NCBI GenBank assembly: GCA_029547385.1
Contig: JAKPPK010000074.1
Location: 1-49,683, forward strand
Origin: Candidatus Latescibacterota bacterium
GTDB lineage: Bacteria > Latescibacterota > MWCZ01
Direction: 5' to 3'
Length of the DNA: 49,683 nt
The notes under the pieces were generated by a model. The model had not been told where the DNA came from, did not search any database, and saw only the letters and a program-made list of their open reading frames with translations. Both the position numbers and the translations under genes were made by a program. This document shows, in pieces, positions 36,824-45,506 of the stretch. Each line of letters begins with the position of its first letter. The stretch's first letter is position 1.

Positions 36824-37981
36824 ATGGCAGACAACCACGTTCCTCCACCGGCGCAAGCAAAAGCAGTGGCAGCTCCGATGGTATTTCCGCCCGAGCTTCG
36901 CAGGCATTTCTACGACACGGCCGACTGGACCAGCATCATCTTCCTGTTGGTATCGCTCACCATCAACATGCTGGGCATTGGAATTGCCGCGTCGCGGGAG
37001 TGGAAAGACCCCGCTGCAGGTCTGACCGACGAGCAGCTCATGGCGATGCAGGATCGCATCATGGCGACGTTCAAACCGGTTGAAGTGAAGCCGGAGGAGA
37101 TGTCGGCGGCGGAACAGCTCGAAAACCTTGTCAATAACCCTGAGTTCGAACAGGCACTCGCTCAACAGCAGGCAAACCTCGCGGCAAGTCTTCAGAGCAC
37201 CTTGGCCGAAGCCCAGGCGACACTCGCCTCGCTTGACGCCCAGACCTCGGCTGGCGCTGCAGGCGGCGCTGACGTGCAGGGGCAGCTTGACGACATACTG
37301 GGGAGCCTCGGCGACATTGGAGCGGTCGGTGCCGCAGACGCAGGTGGTCCTTCGCTTGACCTCGCCCCGACGGATGTAGCGATCTTCGCAGAGGGCGCTG
37401 GCTCGGGAAGCCGCGTGGTTTCGGGGGCGATTGACGTGGCAGCGCTCGGTTCGTCGGCGAAGATATCCTCTGCGTTTACCCGCGGAGGCCTTTCCTCCGG
37501 CGAAGCTGCGCGTCTTTCACAGCAGATTGCCTTTGCGCGCGAACGACTGGGTGGAAATGTGCAGGTGCGCGTCGGAACGGGTACCGGCGGCAGCGCGCGT
37601 CGTGCGCTGTTGCGTGTCGCGTCCGGAGGGAAAACCGGCCAGCGCATCGCCGTTGAACAGCTGGCACTCCCGCCCGCGCGTGCGGCAGGACCCGGCGGCC
37701 GGGATCAAGATGCGGTTGAGGTCCAGGCCTCCCGTACTCGTCAGCTCATTGGCGGTTGCTACTCGATCGGTCTGGCTGCAGATCGGAATCTTTCCGGGGT
37801 AGTGGTGGTCCGGTTCACTATCAACCCCAACGGCTCGGTGAGCGGCGTCCGGGTTTCCAAATCCAACCTTGGCAACCGTGACGTCGAAGAGTGCATCGTC
37901 GCTGCTGTCCAGACGTGGAAGTTCGCGCCCGGCTCAACGACCGACACGTTCGAGTATCCGTTCAGCTTCGAGCCCGGCTAA
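36824..37981 (+). CDS. AgmX/PglI-type (TonB-like) energy-transducer protein
   Basis: Single N-terminal TM (WTSIIFLLVSLTINMLGIGIA), Ala/Gly-rich linker, C-terminal CYSIGLAADRNLSGVVVVRFTINPNGSVSGVRVSKSNLGNRDVEECIVAAVQTWKF. Confidence 0.88.
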   Translation: MADNHVPPPAQAKAVAAPMVFPPELRRHFYDTADWTSIIFLLVSLTINMLGIGIAASREWKDPAAGLTDEQLMAMQDRIMATFKPVEVKPEEMSAAEQLENLVNNPEFEQALAQQQANLAASLQSTLAEAQATLASLDAQTSAGAAGGADVQGQLDDILGSLGDIGAVGAADAGGPSLDLAPTDVAIFAEGAGSGSRVVSGAIDVAALGSSAKISSAFTRGGLSSGEAARLSQQIAFARERLGGNVQVRVGTGTGGSARRALLRVASGGKTGQRIAVEQLALPPARAAGPGGRDQDAVEVQASRTRQLIGGCYSIGLAADRNLSGVVVVRFTINPNGSVSGVRVSKSNLGNRDVEECIVAAVQTWKFAPGSTTDTFEYPFSFEPG

Positions 37982-38001
37982 TCTCACGCACCAGAATAGA
38001 A

Positions 38002-38039
38002 AAACGCGTCCGCGGGAAGAAACACCTGCGGACGCGTTT
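38002..38039. terminator. Bidirectional terminator between convergent genes
   Basis: AAACGCGTCCGC (38002-38013) / GCGGACGCGTTT (38028-38039). T-rich on both exits (TTTCATTTT on plus, TTTTTCTATT on minus). Confidence 0.85.
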
Positions 38040-38078
38040 CATTTTGTAATCTGCCCTTTTGTCCGACCGCCACGCAGA

Positions 38079-39371
38079 TCACGGGATGCGGGGGATATCC
38101 ACAACGCGCCTTTCCTCACGCGCAATGTCCGCACAGAATCCGATCATATGGCCGTTAATTGAGTCGTCGAGCGTCGTGGCGGCTATGGAGCGCGGTTCGC
38201 CGCGAATGAAACGAACGAAATCCTCAACAAGCAGCCTGTCGCCGCCCCCGTGCCCTCCGCGCTCCAGTTCCGGGGTGGCCACATTCAGATCCACCGTTTC
38301 CTCTGAGTATTCGTGCGCTGGGCGGGGATCGATGTGCCGAATGACGAAGCGGTTGTCTTCCAGAACTCCCTGGATTTCTCCCTGCGTTCCCACAAGGTGG
38401 ATTGAGCGAACAGGCCTTGCCGTGCCGCCCACCATGCTGTGAACGGCAGTCGATCCGTCTGCGAACTCCACGCTCACGGTCTGATGGTCCACCACATCGT
38501 TGTCACAGCGCCACACGCAGAGCCCGTAAGGGTTCGTGGTTCGGAGAGACTCAATCTTGTCTTCGATGGTTGGTTCTGCGATGTGCTCGATGCTGTCCCA
38601 GACGTAGAAACGCCACCGATCTGGGTGATCAATGTAATGCTTGCGCGCAGAATACATGCACCCTTCTTCTATGGGGCAATCAACGAGGCACCTCGTTCCA
38701 GCTCCCTCCGGCATTTTGTCGCGACGGAAATACATCAGTGAACCATGACTTGCCACGGAAACCGGCGCCACCCCGCTCTTCATCCACGCGATAAGATCGA
38801 GATCATGGCAACATTTCGCCATAAGCATGGAGGACCCGCATGTGTCCTTCCTGCGCCATTTGCCGCGCACAAAGCCCACAGCCATGTGATGGTAACTTAC
38901 GTGTTCAACGGTTTGCACGCTCATGATGTCGCCGATTTCGCCCGCCGCCACGCGTGTGCGGATGGCGGTGTAGAACGGGGCGTACCTCAGAACGTGACAG
39001 ATCATCACGGTTCGTCTCAGTCGGCGGGCCGCCTCGTACAGCCGGAGAAGGTCTTCAATATTCGTAGATATCGGCTTTTCCAGCAGAATGTCGTACCCTG
39101 CTTCCAGAAGCGGCAGCGAGGTGGGTACATGCAGCGAATCCATGGTGGCATTAATCGCAACATCCGCACATTTGGGATATGCGACCAGTTCCTCCACCGT
39201 TGAGAAGCAGCGCTCCGCCGGTATGTCGTACAACGACGCGGCTCGCTCTCGACGCAACGGCGAGGGGTCCACCACGCCAGTGATTGCGAACTCCTCCGGA
39301 CGGTGTTTGGCGTACGAAGCGGCTCCCAGACCTCTGTGGCCGGCTCCGACAATGATGGCTCGCACCTGCAT
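38079..39371 (-). CDS. Gfo/Idh/MocA family oxidoreductase
   Basis: MQVRAIIVGAGHRGLGAASYAKHRPEEFAITGVVDPSP...ILLEKPIST...HVLRYAPFY. Cys-containing segment CLVDCPIEEGCMYSARKHYI. Confidence 0.9.
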   Translation of the reverse strand: MQVRAIIVGAGHRGLGAASYAKHRPEEFAITGVVDPSPLRRERAASLYDIPAERCFSTVEELVAYPKCADVAINATMDSLHVPTSLPLLEAGYDILLEKPISTNIEDLLRLYEAARRLRRTVMICHVLRYAPFYTAIRTRVAAGEIGDIMSVQTVEHVSYHHMAVGFVRGKWRRKDTCGSSMLMAKCCHDLDLIAWMKSGVAPVSVASHGSLMYFRRDKMPEGAGTRCLVDCPIEEGCMYSARKHYIDHPDRWRFYVWDSIEHIAEPTIEDKIESLRTTNPYGLCVWRCDNDVVDHQTVSVEFADGSTAVHSMVGGTARPVRSIHLVGTQGEIQGVLEDNRFVIRHIDPRPAHEYSEETVDLNVATPELERGGHGGGDRLLVEDFVRFIRGEPRSIAATTLDDSINGHMIGFCADIAREERRVVDIPRIP

Positions 39372-39376
39372 GTTCC

Positions 39377-40366
39377 CTACCTGCTTTCGGAGCGAAGGTC
39401 AAGCCAGGCGATTTCCGCGGTGGTCAAACGGACTGTGCTCGCTTCCACACACGCTCCGAGTTCGCTCGCGTCCGCAGCGCCGACACAGGCGAACACGTTC
39501 ATCGGTTGGCTCATGACGTATGCCAGGGCGATCTGCGGGATCGTGAGGTGCTTCTCGCGCGCAAGCGTTTCCACCCGGTCAAGGCGCTCGAGATTCTCCT
39601 CGTGGCAGTACGCCCTGCGGCACGCACCGTCCAGCGAGTCTTTGAATGCGTCATACGTCTTCCGAGTGAACCTCCCGGAAAAAAAGCCACGGGCGAGGCT
39701 GGACCATGCGAACACGGGAATCTGATTCCCGGCGTACCAGGCACGCGCATCCGCGTGTTGCGGACCACTCAGGGTAACCGATCCGCTTCCCCACGGATCC
39801 TCGACCTGTGCCGCAAGACTGAAATTCGGACTGCTCACGACAAACGGAACAAGGCCGTGCGCTTCCGCATACTCATTCGCTTCGGCAATGCGGTGGTGAG
39901 TCCAGTTGGATCCGCCAAAAGCGTGGATTCTGCCCGCCGCCCTGTGTTCATTCAGTGCCTCTACGATCGGCCCGACCGGCTGCGCGGGGTCATCCCGGTG
40001 GAGAAGGTAGATATCCACGTAGTCCGTTCGCAGTCGGGCAAGCGAATCGGCAAGATCGGACGCGATGTCGAAAGGTGTTACCCTTCGGCGGTCCGCATTC
40101 GGGTGGGCGCCCTTTGTAAGGATGACGACGTTCTCCCGAACATCCCGCTCAGCCATCCACTGGCCTATCGCCCGTTCACTGTTACCACCCGCATATACGT
40201 GCGCCGTGTCCAGCGTTGTGCAACCGAGCGCGAGGGCGTCATCCAGCAGGCGGTAACTCCGTTCTTTTTCCTCTGTCGTAACGATCATCGTACCGAGGAC
40301 AATACGGCTTACGGGCTTCTCGACGCCGGGAACCGACCCGAATTCCATGCGGTGAATCTCCATCAT
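39377..40366 (-). CDS. Aldo/keto reductase
   Basis: VSRIVLGTMIVTTEEKERSYRLLDDALALGCTTLDTAHVYAGGNSERAIGQWM...DYVDIYLLHRDDP. Start overlaps the upstream stop (ATGATG/TGA). Confidence 0.93.
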   Translation of the reverse strand: MMEIHRMEFGSVPGVEKPVSRIVLGTMIVTTEEKERSYRLLDDALALGCTTLDTAHVYAGGNSERAIGQWMAERDVRENVVILTKGAHPNADRRRVTPFDIASDLADSLARLRTDYVDIYLLHRDDPAQPVGPIVEALNEHRAAGRIHAFGGSNWTHHRIAEANEYAEAHGLVPFVVSSPNFSLAAQVEDPWGSGSVTLSGPQHADARAWYAGNQIPVFAWSSLARGFFSGRFTRKTYDAFKDSLDGACRRAYCHEENLERLDRVETLAREKHLTIPQIALAYVMSQPMNVFACVGAADASELGACVEASTVRLTTAEIAWLDLRSESR

Positions 40367-41364
40367 TCTGTGGGGTATCTCAGGCCCCATTCCGAACGGA
40401 ACGCATCCATCGTCTCCATGATCGCAAGGGATTCGTCCAGCGGCATCAGGGCACTCTCTTTTCTTCCCGACCGGATACACCGCATGACCTCGACCGCCTC
40501 GCAGTTGTACCCGTTCCCGACAAATGGATGGGACATCTGCACGTCGGGTTTGCCGTTCACGGAAAGCGTCATCTCGCTCCCGTGCCAGAACGGGTGATGG
40601 ATCCGAATCATGCCCTCAGTTCCGAAAATGGCGGCCTCGTGTGGTGTGGTGGTACGAACCGCGCATGTCAATACCGCCAGTTTGTCGCCGGGGTAACTCA
40701 ACAGCAGCCCCGCCTGTTCGTCAACACCCGTCGTGCCGATGTGCGCGAGAGATGCCATCCGTTCGGGCTTCGGACCGCAGATCATGTTCGCGAACGAAAT
40801 CGTGTATACGCCAATATCCAGAAGCCCGCCGCCACCGAGTGCCAGATTGAACAGGCGACCTTCGGGCTTCAGATCCGCGCGGAAACAGAAATCGGCTTTC
40901 ACCATGCGTACGTCACCGATCACGCCGTTCGAAAGAAGCTCCCTGACCTTCGCGTACAGCGGCAGATAGCGCGTCCACATGGCTTCCATCAGGAACACGT
41001 TGTTCTGTCGTGCGCACGCGATCATTTCCCGTGCCTCGCGCGCATTGATCGCAAAGGGCTTTTCACAAAGAACAGCCTTCCCCGCGTTCAGGCAGAGAAT
41101 CGTGTTCTCCCTGTGGAAAGGGTGCGGCGTTGCGACATAAACCGCATCCACGTCCGGGTCGCTTGCCAACGCCTCGTAAGATGCATGGACATTGGGGACG
41201 TTGAACTCCTTGGCGAACGCCTCCGCCCCTTTTCTCGTTCTGGAACCAACCGCGACAAGCCGCGCATCGGGGATTACCTGCAGGCCGCGCGCAAATTGCT
41301 TCGCGATGTTACCGGTTGCCAGTATGCCCCAGCGCACCGGTTTGTCGTCCGTCTTTTTCTTCAT
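40363..41364 (-). CDS. Gfo/Idh/MocA family oxidoreductase
   Basis: VRWGILATGNIAKQFARGLQVIPDARLVAVGSRT...VLCEKPFAINAREAREMI...GGGGLLDIGVYTISFA. Confidence 0.93.
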   Translation of the reverse strand: MKKKTDDKPVRWGILATGNIAKQFARGLQVIPDARLVAVGSRTRKGAEAFAKEFNVPNVHASYEALASDPDVDAVYVATPHPFHRENTILCLNAGKAVLCEKPFAINAREAREMIACARQNNVFLMEAMWTRYLPLYAKVRELLSNGVIGDVRMVKADFCFRADLKPEGRLFNLALGGGGLLDIGVYTISFANMICGPKPERMASLAHIGTTGVDEQAGLLLSYPGDKLAVLTCAVRTTTPHEAAIFGTEGMIRIHHPFWHGSEMTLSVNGKPDVQMSHPFVGNGYNCEAVEVMRCIRSGRKESALMPLDESLAIMETMDAFRSEWGLRYPTE

Positions 41365-41442
41365 GTGTTGACCTCAGAATCGCATAGATGCCGGCAATGA
41401 AACAGGGAACCGAAAATCATCAAACAGGGAAGAACCATCGTT

Positions 41443-42516
41443 TCACTTCTTCACATTCGCGTGTTCGCTCCGTCCCGGGCCAATCTCTCCAGAAGCCATC
41501 ATGCTGTGGAGGGGGTTATCGTCAATATCGAGCGGGAATTCTACACGTGCCCGGCGGCGGCTGGACTCGTACGCCCCGAAAATGAGCTGGGTTCCTGCCA
41601 GCGCCTTTCGAGCCGAAAGCTCCGGCTCGCGTCCCGTCCGCAGTCCGTGAACCAGGTCCCATATGCCGAACGTGATTGCCGACCACGCGCCGATATTCTT
41701 CTGCTCGGGGAAGGTGATCGTGCGCATTTCCGTGTCGCCTCTTCCACGGACTTTCACCACCGGCATGTGCGCTTCAATGATGCCGTCTGTTCCGAGAATG
41801 CGGTGCTCCGCCCAGATCGTCGCACCGTAACCGCTCACGAAAAAGCCATACACGCCATTCGCGTAACGGAAACTCGCGATTCCCTGGTTCTCGATCGGCA
41901 CGCCGAACACTTTGTTATCGGTCCGGCTGTCAACCTGTCCGATAATCCACTCTGCCGGAACGTCGTTGTTGTAGAAGTTGATCATGTCAAACCAATGGGT
42001 GCCCCAGTCGAACATGTCCCCACAGGCGGCCTCTATGCGCAGCACTTTGCCCACAACTCCCCGGTTGGCAAGTTCTCTGACCGTGCGATACTGCGGTTCG
42101 AAGCGTCGCTGGTGGTTGAACGTGAGCTGCACGCCCAGTTCGTCGCATGTTTCCTTCATTCTGCGTGCTTCACCGAAGGTCGGTGCCATCGGCTTTTCGC
42201 AATGAATCGCCCGCACGCCGGCCTTTGCGCAGTGGATCACCATCTCCGCGTGCAGGTGCGGCCAGGTGCACACGCTCACGATATCCGGTTTCTCCGCGGC
42301 AATCATCTCCCGGTAGTCGAGATAGTACTTGGGTAACCCGTAGAGAGCGGCATAGCTGGCCGCGTATTCCTCCACGATATCCGCGCATGCGGTAACTTTG
42401 CAGCCTTCCGTCGCCTGGTACCCCTGCACGTGGCAATGGCTGATTCCGTGTTCCTTGGCGCCGGCAGTTCGCGTTGACTTGCCGCAGCCAATAATCACTG
42501 CTCGAAGTTCTGTCAT
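41443..42516 (-). CDS. Gfo/Idh/MocA family oxidoreductase
   Basis: VIIGCGKSTRTAGAKEHGISHCHVQGYQATEGCKVTACADI...HCEKPMAPTFGEARRMKETCDELGVQLTFNHQRRF. Confidence 0.92.
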   Translation of the reverse strand: MTELRAVIIGCGKSTRTAGAKEHGISHCHVQGYQATEGCKVTACADIVEEYAASYAALYGLPKYYLDYREMIAAEKPDIVSVCTWPHLHAEMVIHCAKAGVRAIHCEKPMAPTFGEARRMKETCDELGVQLTFNHQRRFEPQYRTVRELANRGVVGKVLRIEAACGDMFDWGTHWFDMINFYNNDVPAEWIIGQVDSRTDNKVFGVPIENQGIASFRYANGVYGFFVSGYGATIWAEHRILGTDGIIEAHMPVVKVRGRGDTEMRTITFPEQKNIGAWSAITFGIWDLVHGLRTGREPELSARKALAGTQLIFGAYESSRRRARVEFPLDIDDNPLHSMMASGEIGPGRSEHANVKK

Positions 42517-42581
42517 TGTGTCTCGTCTCCGTCACTGGTGGAACTGGGTAACCATTCTTGTCTCATCACAGCCAACCGCCG

Positions 42582-43607
42582 TCACCCTATCTGGCCATTG
42601 GCGATCATCGAATGCAGCGGGTTGTCGTCAATCGTGAGCGGCAATTCCACCCGGCCCCGCCGCCTGCTGGACTCGTACGTCGCGAATATCACTTCAGTCG
42701 CCGCAAAGGCCTTCTTCGCGCTCAGCGCGGATTCCTTCCCCGAGCTCAGACTCGCCACGACATCCTGAATGCCCCGTGTTACCGACCCCTCGGTAGCGCC
42801 TTTGTCGAAAACCTGCCACGATGCATCGCCTTTTGTTCGAATTCTCACACGCGGCCAATCCACTTCGATGATGCCTTCACTTCCCAGAATGCGGTGCTCT
42901 GCGCCAATGGAATGCCCCTGCCCCATCAGCAGGAGCCCGTACACATCATTCGCACAATGGAAATAGCACAGCGCCTGGCTTTCCACATCGACACCGAACG
43001 CTTTCTGGTCTCCGGCGCGGTATACCTGGCCAATAACCCAGTCCGCCGGAGTATCGTCATTGTAGAAGTTCAGCAGGTCGATCCAGTGTGTGCCGACGTC
43101 CAGCATGTTGCCCCAGGATCCTTCGAGCCGTCGCAATTGTCCGACGGCACCCGCCTTGATCATATCGCGCGCGAAGATGAACCGCTCCTCGAAACGGCGT
43201 TGATGATTGAACGTAAGCTGTGTTCCCGTTTTCTCGCAGGTATCCTTCATCAAGCGCGCTTCGCCGAAGGTTGGAGCCATAGGCTTCTCACAGTGAACCG
43301 CTTTCGCGCCGGCGTTGGCGCAATCAACTACCATCTGGGCGTGAAGCTGGGGCCATGTGCATACGCTCACTATGTCCGGTTGTTCTTTGCTGAGCATCTC
43401 ACGGTAGTCCACGTACACATGCGGGATGTTGTACATCTCCGCGAATGCGCGTGCATTTTCCGGAACGATGTCTGCGCACGCAATCAGCGTGCATCCGGGT
43501 GCCGCAAGGTAACCCTGGGCGTGCCAGTGTGCGGTTCCATACCCGGTGGCCCCATCAGATCGGTGTGCTTTTCCTGTGCCTATGATGGCTACGGAGTATT
43601 GTGGCAT
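42582..43607 (-). CDS. Gfo/Idh/MocA family oxidoreductase, tandem paralog of 41443..42516
   Basis: VAIIGTGKAHRSDGATGYGTAHWHAQGYLAAPGCTLIACADI...HCEKPMAPTFGEARLMKDTCEKTGTQLTFNHQRRF. Confidence 0.92.
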   Translation of the reverse strand: MPQYSVAIIGTGKAHRSDGATGYGTAHWHAQGYLAAPGCTLIACADIVPENARAFAEMYNIPHVYVDYREMLSKEQPDIVSVCTWPQLHAQMVVDCANAGAKAVHCEKPMAPTFGEARLMKDTCEKTGTQLTFNHQRRFEERFIFARDMIKAGAVGQLRRLEGSWGNMLDVGTHWIDLLNFYNDDTPADWVIGQVYRAGDQKAFGVDVESQALCYFHCANDVYGLLLMGQGHSIGAEHRILGSEGIIEVDWPRVRIRTKGDASWQVFDKGATEGSVTRGIQDVVASLSSGKESALSAKKAFAATEVIFATYESSRRRGRVELPLTIDDNPLHSMIANGQIG

Positions 43608-43658
43608 AGTGTGGTCCTTTGTGCTCGTGTGGTGCCCGATGGACAGCCCTGGAGGGAA

Positions 43659-44780
43659 TCAGCATGTGGAATCGCGTTCTAGTCGTGGGGGCAAAGGCGT
43701 TCTGAAAAGATCCAGTGTGTCCTCGGAGGTCCGGTGCGCGCGAGGAAAAGGAAGCCAGGCCACCTGTGCGCCCTTCCTCTCATTGCATCGGACGCACAGA
43801 ACCTGAACGTTTGCGACCGTTGATGCCCCGCCCTGGGACTTCGGGATGATGTGGTCGAATTCGAGATCGGTGGTCCCTCCGCACATCGCGCATTTGCCGT
43901 TATCCCGGCGCCACACGATGGACCGCACACGATCCGGAATGGAGGCGGGTTGCTCGGCTTCTGCCGCCTGCCTGAAAAGGTCCCGGTCAATCGCTGCCGC
44001 GGTGAACCGTTTCTCCAGGTCAGCCATGTATTCCGAGATCAACACGTGCATCTCCGCCGCCGGGTATTCCCCGTCGAAAACGAAAAGCGTGTCTCCCCGG
44101 AACGCCATGCGCTGTTCCGGCAGGCAAAAGCCCACGGCGGTCTGAGCCCGGAACTCGTCGAGCGCCTTCGCGGGTGCCTCTGCGATCTGCCGTTCGGTTT
44201 CCTGGCGCAAAAGAGCGCGATCTTCGTCAATCCGCATGCGAAGACGATAGGCCACATCGGCGATATCACACATCGCCGGACGATCCACCCACGCGCCCAG
44301 GTGATCAATCACGGCAAGACAGCGTTCGAGATTGCCAGCGTCCTCCGGAAGGGCAAGCACTTTTTCCACTTGCTGGCCAAAGCGCAGGACTTGTTCGTCT
44401 TCGGCTGCCAAATATTGATGCACGATCGACGAGAGTGTCTTCCTGGGCACCGCGGTTATCAGGTGCGCGACAACAGTGCCCCACCGCTGCGCAATGCCGT
44501 CAAGTTCCTCGAGACTCACGCGCAGATCTTCGGTAAGCGTGTCATCAGGCACAAGAACGGCGTCAACGGTGGTTACCGGAATTGCCTCTGAATCTGACAA
44601 AATCCGCCCAAAATCAGAGGCCCAGGCAGGTGACACGCCTTCACGTGGGAGAAGATGCTGCAACACTCTCGCTTCAATTGCAATAGGGAATCGCGTCTGT
44701 TCTGCCACGGCGTCGCCGGAAAAATCCGGAGGCTCACACAACGCCCGGTAATCCACCACGGCGGCACGAGTGCATTCCAT
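43659..44780 (-). CDS. HNH-endonuclease-domain protein
   Basis: C-terminal RVRSIVWRRDNGKCAMCGGTTDLEFDHIIPKSQGGASTVANVQVLCVRCNERKG. The N-terminal ~270 aa are unrecognised. Confidence 0.85.
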   Translation of the reverse strand: MECTRAAVVDYRALCEPPDFSGDAVAEQTRFPIAIEARVLQHLLPREGVSPAWASDFGRILSDSEAIPVTTVDAVLVPDDTLTEDLRVSLEELDGIAQRWGTVVAHLITAVPRKTLSSIVHQYLAAEDEQVLRFGQQVEKVLALPEDAGNLERCLAVIDHLGAWVDRPAMCDIADVAYRLRMRIDEDRALLRQETERQIAEAPAKALDEFRAQTAVGFCLPEQRMAFRGDTLFVFDGEYPAAEMHVLISEYMADLEKRFTAAAIDRDLFRQAAEAEQPASIPDRVRSIVWRRDNGKCAMCGGTTDLEFDHIIPKSQGGASTVANVQVLCVRCNERKGAQVAWLPFPRAHRTSEDTLDLFRTPLPPRLERDSTC

Positions 44781-44947
44781 TCTCTCGCCCTTCCCGGAAA
44801 CGTGCCAGTTTCATAGCGGCGCAAAGAGCGCAGCCGGCGTGCGATGCCCCCCATCAATTAGTACTTTTTTTCCGGCAAGGGGGCGAGGGGGTGCGTCTCT
44901 GCGCCGCGCCGAATCTCGCACGAGGAAAAACGCTCCGCCGGACGCTG

Positions 44948-44975
44948 TTGACCGGTCGCCGATGTGCGGTATCTT
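44948..44975 (+). promoter_or_regulatory. Candidate promoter of the fur-like gene: TTGACC-N16-TATCTT
   Basis: TTGACC 44948-44953, TATCTT 44970-44975, 36 nt before ATG 45012. Confidence 0.4.
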
Positions 44976-45011
44976 CAATTTGACGAAGAACCTGAGACGG
45001 ATGGACGACCA

Positions 45012-45506
45012 ATGAATACGCAGGCGCTTGTCACCGAGTTCGTTGCCTATTTGCGCTCGCGGGGAATGAGAATGACGCCCGAGCGGCGTCATATTCTCCA
45101 GCACATCTTCTCCGCCCACACGCACTTCGAAGTGGATGACCTGCATGTTCGCCTGCGGGATGCAGGGCACAGGATATCCAAAGCCACCGTGTACCGCACC
45201 GTCGCCTTGCTTGCTAATTGCGGAATACTGCGCTCCTCCATCGCCCCCAGCGGATCTGCCTCGGAATACTACGAACTCGTCTACGGGCTGGAAACCCCCC
45301 ACGAGCATCTGCAATGCCAGCAGTGCGGGCGCGTGTTCGAGGTTGCCGATCCGGTTCTTCTCGGGCACCTCCGACGGATTGCCGTCACCATGGGATACGA
45401 ACTCGTGGATCACTCCGTCAAAATAGTCGGCAGGTGCGTGGAGCTCGAGAACAAAGGTGTGTGCTCCAAATCCGGCCTTCAACGCCCTCCGGACAAGCCT
45501 CAATAG
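45012..45506 (+). CDS. Fur-family transcriptional regulator
   Basis: RGMRMTPERRHILQHIFSAHTHFEVDDLHVRLRDAGHRISKATVYRTVALLANCGILR...PHEHLQCQQCGRVFEV. Confidence 0.93.
   Translation: MNTQALVTEFVAYLRSRGMRMTPERRHILQHIFSAHTHFEVDDLHVRLRDAGHRISKATVYRTVALLANCGILRSSIAPSGSASEYYELVYGLETPHEHLQCQQCGRVFEVADPVLLGHLRRIAVTMGYELVDHSVKIVGRCVELENKGVCSKSGLQRPPDKPQ

Noticed and set aside
39506-43682. Long plus-strand ORFs (39506..40597, 40528..41400, 41461..42336, 42558..43682) opposite the Gfo/AKR genes
   Set aside because: All antisense to recognised oxidoreductases. Similarity between the antisense ORFs just mirrors the paralogy of the real genes.
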